Assembly (NCBI RefSeq): GCF_003590095.1
Contig: NC_039490.1
Location: 10,495,834 to 10,559,833, forward strand
Origin: Trichoplusia ni
Taxonomy: Eukaryota > Arthropoda > Insecta > Lepidoptera > Noctuidae
DNA: 64,000 nt
Reading direction: 5' to 3'
Shown here piece after piece: positions 39,401-51,400 of the stretch. Position 1 is the first letter of the stretch. The number at the start of each line of letters is the position of its first letter. A program made the translations under genes and the position numbers. A model generated the notes under the pieces. That model was not told the DNA's origin and made no database searches. It worked only from the letters and a program-made list of their open reading frames with translations.

Positions 39401-42400
39401 TTTTGATAAATTGAAATGGAGTGACATTTAAAAACGTGGATATTTACTTTTTTTAAATTATTATTTTTATCTGTAACACCTGCTGATCTTATTTCACAGG
39501 AGTTACAATAATGTGTGCTTGACGGAATACGACCCCTCCCCATTATCCTGTATAAACACACTACCTGCACTCAGTTTCGAACCCACTTATATCCCTCCCG
39601 CGATCCTGCACTGTAGGGTTGTACCCTACCCAACCTCCCCACGTACCTGAGTTCCCGAACCTGGGCTTCATGTAGTGCGGGTACCGGCAGCAGGTCTGGT
39701 GCAGCTTGGCGGCGAACCCGGCATCGCTCCCCTGCGGGACCCGACACTGCTCGTCCAGCAGCGCCAGGACCCCCAGCCGGTCCTCGATCAGGTCGATACA
39801 CGGCTGGTTGTCGTAGAACTCTATCATCTTCCATGATATCTCTTCCTGTTAGGGTAAACGGAAACAGAAATAAATGATCTTAGAAAATGTCCTTTGTCTA
39901 GCTATTTCTTTTTTTTTAAGGACTCCCGCAGCAAGTCACAAGCACTACACCCATACTCAGGACAAGCATTCGTGGATCCCACAAATGCTTCTGGGTGTCT
40001 GTGTGCATGTAACTTGAATGTTTGTAAACGCCCCGTGATACAAGGATTAAATTCCTTAAAAAAGAATTCAAAGAAACTATTCGGGACACAAGGATTACAG
40101 TATAAAATTAAATATTGATATGTTTTTAATATTAGTAAGAAACTAATATTATAAACGCGGAAGTTGGTATGTATTATTGGATATTTATTCTTCTTTCACA
40201 CAAAAACCACTGAACGGATTTGGACGAAACTTAGTACACCGATAGTTTTTAGCCAGGCCAGCCATAATATATGTTATTTGATAGGATACACTGATAGGAA
40301 AGTTAAGTTAAGTATAAACTGATAGGAAAGCTCTTATTCCGATATTATGTTCCCGTGCGTGCTTATATCATTTTTGATTAAAAACATATCTAATATATAA
40401 AATTCCCGTGTCAAGATGTTAGTTACCGTACTCCTCCGAAACGACTTTAACGATTTTTACCAAATTTTATATGCGTATTTAGTAGGTCTGAGAATCGATT
40501 AACATCTATTTTTCATACCTCTAAGTGTTGCTCACACTAAAAAAAACTTTACCTATTTTTTGGACAATTTTTTTTGTAATGTGGCACTAAAAATACATAC
40601 AACTAGAAATAATTTATTAGGCAAAACAACGTTTGCTGGGTCAGCTAGTATATGTACCTATGTCGTATTTACCTTAATATACTCGTCCTGCTCCAACTTG
40701 AAGACATGCGAGTTGAACTGCTGTTGCAGCTTCTCGTTCGCGTAGTTGATGCAGAACTGCTCGAAGGAGTTGATCTCGAAGGTCTCGAAGCCGTAGATGT
40801 CCAGGACGCCTGGTGGGAGAAGACTCGTCATCATATCATGTTAGTCTGTCATATGTACTGGGCACAGGTACCCGTATAGGAAAGGTTTGAGCATTGATCA
40901 CCACGATTTCAGATTCCAATATATGTAATCCAGGTTTCCTCACGATGTTTTCCTTCACCGTTTGTCAGTGGTGTCTTAGAATAATTAAGAAAGTCCATAT
41001 AACTTTGAAAAAGTCACCTTAATACTTTGCCTGTGTTGGGATCGAACCTACACCTTATGTCTGACAAGCAGTCTAACTAAGAGGTATCGTGCGTCAGATA
41101 GGCAGTCGCTCCTTGTAAAATACTGGTACTTAGCTGAATCCGGTTAGACTGGAAGCTGACCCCAACATAGTTGGGAAAAGGCTGGGATGATGATGATACT
41201 GATGATGATGATGACAATGATGTTGGTAGGAGTGGTGGTGGTGATGTGATCATGATGATGACGATGATCATGATGATGATAATGACGATGATGTTGGTAG
41301 GAGTGGTGGTGGTGATGTGATCATGATGATGACGATGATCATGATGATGATAATGACGATGATGTTGGTAGGAGTGGTGGTGGTGATGTGATCATGATGA
41401 TGACGATGATCATGATGATGATAATGACGATGATGACGACGACGATAATGATGATGATGATAAAAAACTCACCAATAAAATGCCTCTTCGCATGTCCTGT
41501 ATCCAATGCCCTGTTAACAGCATGTACTAGCCAAGCAAACAGCTCTCCGTACATGCGTTTAGCTAAAGCGTCTCTCGCGAACACCGCCCTCTGGTGTTCC
41601 ATTCTGGAAACTATGACTTCGTGGGCTGAGGCTATACGGCGGTGGGTTAGCCAGCGGGATAACTCGGCTTTCGATATGCCCAACAGTGAGCAAACTATTG
41701 TTAGGTGTTTGTCGTTCGCCTGTAAAAGAAATTTGAGTATTTTTTGTGGGTTGTAGAGTTAATTTCTGAGTGTTGGTTGAGATACTGTTGCTGTTACAAT
41801 TAAATATGTGTAATTTTCTGGTTTTCAGTGAATAATTAAAATTGTGATCATAAGGTGAAATATTACAGTTGAATTTTGAATGGTAATGGGGAACATAAAC
41901 CCAAACTAAATCTTTCTTAATAATAGTAGATAGTTTGTTTGTTTAAACGCATTTATCTCTAGGAACTATTAATGCAAGTGTTTTTCCTATCTTTCAAGTC
42001 ACACACCTATCTATTTGAGCAAAGTAATATATTGAGTTGAGTATTAAGTATTTGACTAAGAAGTATAAAATTAACCTTATTCCAATTCACATAAGGTCCT
42101 CTAACCTTCACACAACCTTAGACTAATTAACTTTCCATACCGTTCCTATCAATCTGAAATCAACCTTACCCCACCAACAACAAGATACACAACTCACACT
42201 AATAAATGCTCCATCATCAGCGTCGTCAGTGGGTTCCGCGTCAGGGTCGGCCGCGCTCAGCTCCACGTTCCCCAAGTGCAGGATAGTCGACAGGATCGTG
42301 AACATGTCCTGCTGTTCCGATTCTGATACTCCTGCGAGAAGAGAACAGAAGAGAAGATTGAAATGTGAGGAGATTTTTTTGATTTTGCAGACATTCATTT

Positions 42401-45400
42401 TAATGTAAAATGCTACTGTAATATTTTATTTTGAAAAGAGTAACTTATGAAGTTTCTTGCCGGTTCTTCTCCATAAGAGTGACACTTTGGAACCGTGCAA
42501 CTAGAGTCATCATTGTAACGTTTTGAAAGTGCCTGAGATACGGCCTATTTGAAATAAAAACTTCTTGATTTTGATACCAATTTTTACCAAGATTAACGAG
42601 TATTTGGACGAAAAAGAAATTAATCTTAATTCTCTTAAAAATATTATTGGGATCACTATATTAAATACCTGCGCAAAATAAGAACAGATTTTTTTTTCCG
42701 ATCATTTAATAATTTGTTTTATCGAAAGCTTGTTCATTTAAAGGCAAAAATTAAAAAAAAGCATTCTTTTACGGGTAGAGGGGGGTTCCAAATTATTTCA
42801 ATAAACTTATATCCTTGTGGTTTTCAATTCCCAATTATGACTAGATACATCTTCACAACCACACAGACATAGTCGCGGGCAACATCTTGTATGTTTTTTA
42901 TATATGTTTTTTCTTTAAAAATAACCGTCAACTCTACTTACCCAGAGTGCTCAAAGCGTTCTTAGTCTCATTGAAGGCTCTCAAATCGTCCACACCATCA
43001 ATATTAGGACTCCCGCCCTGATTCAAATAGTGAAATGAGTCTTGATGATCTGAGGAAAAAAGATAAATTCGATTTAGATACTGTGACTAAGCTAAAACCA
43101 CACAAGAGAATCGATCACAGGTTAAGCTACGCTTCACACGTCTGGTCCGTAGATGGGTGATCATCTTTGTCATAACGAGTTCCTCCGTGTTTTGGACGTT
43201 AAATTGTGGGTCCCGGCTGTTATTCCTACATCTTTGACAGTCGATACAGGTAGTCAAAAGCTTGAAAAGTCTGACAACCAGTCTAACCATGGGGTATCGT
43301 GTTGCCCAGGTAACTGGGTTGAGGAGGTCAGATAGGCAGTCGCTCCTTGTAAAACACTGGTACTTAGCTGAATACGGTTAGACTGGAAGCCGACCCCAAC
43401 ATGTCGGGAAAAAGCTAGGCCGATGATGATAATGTAAAATGGGGTGAATAGAACATGGTGTTTTATAGGGGTCGCATGAATATTTTCTTACATAAAAATG
43501 CACAGAATTACTTTATGAAACGGGCCTGTTGGTCTAGTGGTTAGTGACCCTGACTGCTATACCGAAGGTCGTGGGTTCGATTCCCGCCCAGGACAAATGT
43601 TTGTGTGATGAGCATGATCATTTGTTCTGGTGTCTGGGTGTAATATATCTATAATATGTATGTATTTAGAAATATATAAGTAAGTTTATCAGTTGTCTGG
43701 TTACCATAACACAAGCTCTGCTTAGCTTGGGATCAGATGACCGTGTGTGAGTTGTCCCAGGACATATATTATTATTATTATAGAAATGCGTGAGAATTTT
43801 CGTACTATCTTTATATTTTGTCTTGTTAAACGTCCAAATTTTAATAAAACCTCTGTTCTATCGCGTTAAGTGGGTTTGGCGTGGTGACCTCAACCACACT
43901 GCTGTATGTGATACGGTCGATCCGATGGATGGCCATCTATGTCATAACGTGTTCCTACGCGATTCGGAAGGCACGTTAAAAGGTATTTGACAAAATCTGT
44001 TTAGATCAGACAACTTTGTATGTATGGATAATTTATATTAATGTTTGTTACTGTTTCACGCAAAATACCACTGAACGGATTTAAACCAAATCAAATCGAT
44101 CAAATGTCACACAGATAGTTTAAAACCTGAATTAATTATAAGGATAGTTTTATCCCGATTTTAAGTTCCCGTTGGATCATTTTCGATGTCTATCGTAGCT
44201 ATTAACTTACCCAATTGCAATTCCGGCATATGCCTAGCAGCGGCGCATAACTGGTAGAATATATGGTAGTTCCTCTCGCCCGAGCTCTGGTACACGACCC
44301 TGGACTTCTCCAGGAGGTAGGTCCGCATGCTGGCCCCGGATATCCGGTACATGTGGTCGAAGTGGATCTCTATGAACTTGCCGAAGCGGGACGAGTTGTC
44401 GTTGCGGGTTGTTTTAGCGTTGCCAATAGCCTAGAAATGTAAATAATAGTTATTAAGCAGGGCTAGATACGTCGTATGAGAGGCCACCGCTATTTAGTCG
44501 ATTTATACAGCATGGCCAGTGGTTAAGGTTACCACGCCAAACCCACTGAGTGCGGCGTGTCGCGGGTTCGATCCCCGAGTAGGAAAAGATGAGATTTGCA
44601 TAATCCACGAATGCTTGTTCTGAGTTTGGGTGTCTTTTTAAAAAATAATCGACTCCCACATTAAGCTCAATCACCAAAATGGCCTTGACTTGAAAAAGAA
44701 AACTACTGGACTAAGGTATTTAATTCAATGTTCGTAACACGGGGGGTTTCACAAACATTCAACTCACATACACAAAGACACCCAGACTCAGGACAAGCAT
44801 TCGTAGATTACACAAATTCTTGTCCTACGCGGGGATCGAACCCGCGGCACGTCGCGTCCTGTGGGTTTGGCATGGTGAGCTCAACCACTCCATCAGTGTA
44901 TCATCAACATTGAGTTGATCCATGCAGTTGAAGTCCGAACGGTTCGGTCAAAATCAAAACCGACTCATAAAATTTTCCCACATTTTGTTTATTTATTTCC
45001 CTTCTACAATAACAGCTTACCTCCATAATAGGACTGCTGGCTAGCACCTTCCGCTCGACCTGAGTCTCGCTAGCGTTGCCGCCCACAGCCGCGAAGTACC
45101 GCATCGCGTACTTAGCTGACACCGTCTTGCCGGCACCTGACTCGCCGCTCACTGCAAGACAATATGGTTATTTATACAAGTTTTACCAGTGCCTGGAAAA
45201 CGGAATATTTAAAATAAACAAATGGTTGTGTTGTTGATGACCGTTGAACTGTCAAGTCAAAAGTCAAAAGTTCAATTCCCAGCACACAATAATGGCTTCT
45301 CGAATTCATGTTTGCTTTAACTTTCAGAACAATGTATGTGATGTTGTCCAGAAAATTAAAACCGTCTGAAAGAACTGGTTTTGTTTTTATCTTACCTATA

Positions 45401-48400
45401 ATACTCTGGTCTCGACTCTCCCTCTCCAACTTGGTGTAGGCCTCCTCGGAGACTGCGAAGATGTGGGGGTCCAGGTCGCCCATCGACTGCCCTCGGTACG
45501 CCATGATCGTCTCATCACCTGTTCATCGTCATGATCATCAAATTTTAATATATGTACACGGCTTTTGCAGAAATATGAATTGCTGTGATTAAATGAAGAT
45601 CTATGGAAATGCATAGAGTGGTTAATTCTATTTATATCTTGGGAAGTATTTTTGTTTTTTAGATAACCGTGAACTATATCATATTTTACGCATGTTAAAT
45701 AATACTAGTCTATGAGGACCGGTAGTAATTAAGCAGAAAAATCATTGATCTGTTGGGGTGAGCTGTATATTCCAATGGCAGAAACATTATTAAATAAAAC
45801 ATTGTGTATTTTTAACGATCAATAAGCAAATTATAAGCAAAAACAAGTTATAATTTGTTAATTGACCGTAAAAAAGGTGGTTAAAATAAAGAAACTAATA
45901 TTACCTATAATTTATTTTACAAATATTTTTAACTTACCGTAAATAGGTAAATCGTAATAAGGATTGATTGCAACTAACACGATGCCGCAGTATGTGTAGA
46001 TGGCGTTGCGATCGCAAAACCTGAACAAAACAAACACTTATAATAGGGTATTTGACTTAAATCTAATAATAATTTATTTTTGGTTGGTTGGTTTCACTAT
46101 TTTACATTACATTTTCTTTCCCTTTTGATTCTATGTTAATAGATAGATGGATAGAATACTCTTTATTGTAGACCATAAGGAAAAACAATTTAGCTCAATA
46201 CAAACAAATATGATGAATACAAAAGGCGATCTTATCGCTAAAAAGCAATCTCTTCCAGACAACCTTTGGATGGAATTTGAATTATGGAAGAATGTAATTG
46301 TTTAGGATGCCGTTTTACCATAAATAAATAAATAATAATCAAATTAAACTTCAACATATTTAAAAGATGCACCAGTTTATTAACGCGTATGTATTAGGAT
46401 CGTCTGACTAGTTTCAAACCGTTTGTCCGTCCGTCGCCAAGCTGTATCTCATGAACTGTGATAGATACACAAATCTATATCTATACTAATATATAAAGCT
46501 GAAGAGTTTGTTTGTTTGAACGCGCTAATCTCAGAAACTACTGGTTCAAATTGAAAAATTATTTTTGTGTTGAATAGACCATTCATCGAGGAAGGCTTTA
46601 GGCTATAAACCATCATGCCGCGACTAATAGAAGCGAAGATACAATGGAAAATGTGATGTGACGGGCAGGTATAAATCATAACTTATATCTTCACGGGGAC
46701 GAAGTCGCGGGCAACAGCTGGTGAAATTATAAAAGATGATGTATTTCTATTGACAAGCATGCGTGGATCACACATACGCTTGTCCTACGCGGGGACCGAA
46801 CCCGCGACAAATCACGCTTAGTGGGAATCACACAAATACTTGCCCGACGCGGGCATCGAACTCGCGACACGTCACGCCCCGGTTTTCGTGTGGTAACCGA
46901 CACCACTCGGTTATCCGTGCAGTCCTTAAGGGTTAACGTTATTTTAAATATGCTATCATAAAGGGTGTTATAAAAGTGATATTTTTGCAAGAGTTAGTTT
47001 TGCGTTCTTCGCAATGTAAAAGATAAAAGTGTAACACAGCTACATTTCGAAATGTATGTTAAATTTCGAAAGAGTTCCTTATCAAAATATATTACGTAAC
47101 CACAAAATAAAAACAAAAACTATTACGAAAACCATAAGGTTGATTTTAGCTTAAATGCAATAATATAACGTTACAATACTCATGATTTAATGTTTACACA
47201 AGTGTAACATAGATATTTAACTTTTTAAATACGTTCAGGAATGCCGTATGATAGCAAATTAGTCAACCTTTACGAATAGATTTATAAACTTTACTATGTT
47301 TTAGACAAAGTCACTTGTAGTCAAAAATATCAGCCTATATACGTCCTACTGCAGGGCTCCAGAGCCCCGACTCTGTTATTTACAATGGCCGATGAATTTG
47401 AAGCTATTTCTATTTTCTTTTGAAATTAATGGTATAGGCCGTGGGTGTTCCACCCCGTACTGGATTTCCAATAATTGTGTTGAAAAAATGCTTTCAGTAA
47501 TACGAATAGTATCAATTTAATAAATACTATATCCAGTCATTCATCGGCCATTGTAAATAGCAGAATTAGGGCCCAGTTCAGTACGGGGCGGATTGCTCAG
47601 TGTCAATACGATGAATTACCAATAGGGTATTTAACTAAATCTAATAGACCAAAGACAAAATAAGTTACCAATATTTTTTGGAAATCAATCCGACGGACAT
47701 AACAGATTATTCTATCAAATACCCTATTATTGTGTTGGCAAAATGCTTAGAGGAATACGAATAGTGTCATTTTAATCCAAATTCCATTCATTCATCGGCA
47801 ATTGTAAATAAAAATTAAAAAAAAAATACGAAAATATCGCATCTACATCCATACACAATCCTCATTTTTACCCAGTTGATAAAAGACACAGGAATAAGAC
47901 AGCCTAGCAAGTAAAGAAACAAAGAGAATCTCGTGATTGGCCCCAGTTGACCTTAAACAATAACAATACATTGGACATTAGAAACAGATAAATATCCAAT
48001 CATAGTTCAGTGGAAAGGTAATTTACAGTACAGTCGATTCATTTATGAAGCTGTTAGCCTGTTAGCGTTCAAGCGTAGTATAGTTACCGGCACGGATCTT
48101 GAGCGGTCGGCGGAAGAGTGGAGATCGCTTTGCGCATCGTAAAATAAAACACCAATCAATTGTGCGTACTCGTCGTCTTAAGCTGCATGCAACTGCAGCA
48201 AAGAACGAATTTTAACCAATCACGAGTGACGGCTATGATGCGATGCGCTGCGGGCCAATCACTGCACTTTAGTCCATCCCGCGCCTCACTTCATACCGCA
48301 AAAGGGACGCAAAAAATCACTTCTGCGCAGATGAAGGTCAGCGCTCAAGATCCGTGCCGGTAACTATATACAGTCACGCATATTGCAGTACTTTGGCCAC

Positions 48401-51400
48401 GTCTCCAGACGAGACAACAACTCCATAGAACGTCTGGTTGTGCAGGGAAATAAACTGACAGCTTCTGTGTTTCGGAATCGGAAGGCGTGAGAAAAAAATG
48501 GATATCCGAATATCATGAACCAGTCCCATATTTATAATTGATTGTCATTGTCTCATCAATAAAGTCTATGTTTATCACAATATTACAAGGATATCCGAAT
48601 ACCGACTATCATGCCCTAGTCCCATGCTGTCCAATGTATGTTAATTTTATTCTTTGCTAAATAAATTACGTTGATATTAACCACTAAGATACGAACTATT
48701 CTAAAAGGAGTCTGTCAGGGCCAATTTAGTAATAATGTACTCGACTGTATTTTAGTTTATTCATTGCATTCAATTTAAACGGGTTGATTGTGCAATGATA
48801 TTTATTGTTAAAGTCGTTGCTTTAAAACATCATTTTTCATTATCTTCCACAGTTGCATATAAAATCTACAGGAACCGTTATCTAAAATTTCACGAAGAAA
48901 AGTTAAGCAAATTGATGGTTAACAAATGTATTAGTCACCTAACCGATTTGTTTATATCTAGCCTATTTTTAGGAAACTCTCTAGTTCGCCAGTCCGATTG
49001 GCACTTGACCGGCTTTTGAAGTACCTAAAAATGTAAAGTAACAATTTTATTCTAGACTCAATTTCAGACAGGTATCTGTTATCACTGAACAATGAGCTAG
49101 ACACAGTGAAGGGAACAACCCAGTTCATTGATACATCTACGCAATTGGATAGTATACTTCGAGATAAGACGACGTAGTGACCTAAATTCTATCAAGTGGT
49201 CATTTACTGGCTAGTGAGGAGCTCGTGGCTAAGCCATAACCGCATAAGTGATTCGATCACAGGTTAAGCTATGCTTGACGCGGTTGGTCCGTGGATGGGT
49301 GGATGGTCCATCTTTGTCATAACGAGTTAATCCGTCTTTCGGAAGGCACGTTAAATTGTGGGTCCCGGCTGTTATTCCTACATCTTTAACAGTCGTTACA
49401 AGGTAGTCAGAAGCTTGAAAAGTCTGACAACCAGTCTAACCAAGGGGTATCGTGTTGCCCAGGTAACTGGGTTGAGGAGGTCAGATAGGCAGTCGCTCCT
49501 TGTAAAACACTGGTACTTAGCTCAAACCAGTTGGACTGGTAGCCGACCCCAGCATGGTTGGGAAAAGGCTAGGCAGATGATTATGATGGTCATTTACTGG
49601 CTAGTATCTCGCAAAACCCATATAAATTAAGTACTAATGAAATTGCTTGCGTATTGTCCTTTCCTAGACTGAAAACCGACGTCAGCGAGGCAGACTCAGT
49701 CGGAGATGGCGGGATGACCTGGATTCGTTCTTACCGAACTGGTCGCTCGCGGCTCATGAAAGAGACAAGTGGAAGAGTGGGGAGACCTTTGCCCAGCAAA
49801 TTCTCGTACTCAAAAGAGTGTATATATTTTTTTCTGCTCTAAGGAGGCTCATCCTTTTGTCCCCGGGGTTACATAAACATTCAAGTCACATGCACAGAAA
49901 CCCAGACTCAGAAGAAGCGTTCGTGAATCACACAAATAAATAAATAAATGCGGACAACATCACATACATTGTTCTGAACCCAAAGTAAGTTGCTAAAGCA
50001 CTTGTGTTATGGAATTCAGATACAACGAAGGTACCGCAAACACCCAGACTCGAGACAATGTAGAAATGTGAATTTTACATTGACCCGACCGGGGATCGAG
50101 CCCGGGACCTCAGAGCTAGCGACACCTTGAAACCGGTGCATACGCTACTCGACCACGGAGGTCTTGGTGCGTTCACGAGGTGCTTTTCCTACACGGGATT
50201 CGAAGCTGCGATGAGTCGCACACACTTGATAGAGAATGGTGACAGACGGACCGATAGACAGCATCATTTTTATAGGTTTTTGATTTTACGCTTTGGCTAC
50301 CGAACCCCTAAAAAGTCGTAAATTCATCCGGATATAAATCAAAAAGATACACTCATAATTTGATTGCATATAAAACCTAGTTTTCGACAAACCCAATGCA
50401 CCTTAACATCAACCTTATCCCGAACAATTAAGATTCATTTTTAGGGTTCCGTACCTCAAAAGGAAAAAACGGAACCCTTATAGGATCACTTTGTTGTCCG
50501 TCTGTCCGTCCGTCTGTCCGTCCGTCCGTCCGTCCGTCTGTCAAGACCCTTTTTCTCGGGAACGCGTGGAGGTATGAAGCTGAAATTTATATCAATTACT
50601 CAGGTCTACTGTCCCTTGAAGCTGTGAAAAAATCAAACTTCTAAGGCAACGCAATCAAAAGATACAGCCGTTTATGCCGCAAATTTTCGACACTTGCAAG
50701 GGAATCAAAACCTACAGGGTGCTTCCCGTGAACTCAGAATCTTGAAATTTGGTACGAAGCAACGTCTTATACCATAGATAAAGGAAAAATTACAAAAACC
50801 ATAAATTTTTAGTTACATCACATAATATTTTTTTTTTAATAATTTTAAACTTACTACCTATTTCCTCATAAACGCGTAGAGGTATTAAATTTAAATTCAT
50901 ACCAAATACTCAGGTCTATAATACCTTTAAGCTGTAACAAAATCAAACTTCTATGTCAACGCAATCAAAAGAAACAGCAATTTAAGCTGCATATTTTGAA
51001 ACTCGCAAGTACTCGCAAGGGAATCAAAACCTAAAGGGTACTTCCAGTCGACCTAGAATCTTAAAATTAGGCACGAAGCAACGTTTTATAGCACACATAA
51101 AGGAAAAATTCCGAAAACCTTAAATTTTTAGTTACATCACATAATAATTTTTTTTTTAATAATTTTAAACTTACTACCTATTTTCTCATAAACGCGTAGA
51201 GGTATTAAATTGAAATTCATACCAAATACTCAGGTCTATAATACCTTTAAGCTGTAACAAAATCAAACTTCTATGTCAACGCAATCAAAAGAAACAGCAA
51301 TTTAAGCTGCATATTTTGAAACGCGCGAGTACTCGCAAGGGAATCAAAACCTAAAGGGTACTTCCAGTCGACCTAGAATCTTGAAATTTGGCATGAAGCA

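Larger units (their letters stand above)
43050..44210 (-). other. Myosin V intron 7
   Basis: Almost entirely repeats: 5S-SINE (43111-43432), second tRNA-SINE family (43522-43792) and a relic with gaacggattta (about 44000-44160). Confidence 0.8.

Noticed and set aside
41388..41756. Plus-strand frame beginning MIMMMTM
   Set aside because: Translation of the GAT minisatellite and the antisense of exon 10.
43522..43595. tRNA gene candidate with A and B boxes
   Set aside because: The tRNA-like part runs straight into a repeated SINE body, and the same fusion recurs at 4195-4475 and elsewhere, so it is a SINE head.
49249..49330. 5S rRNA gene
   Set aside because: Only the internal promoter part resembles 5S, and it is fused to the same body in several copies. 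It is a 5S-derived SINE, not a gene.
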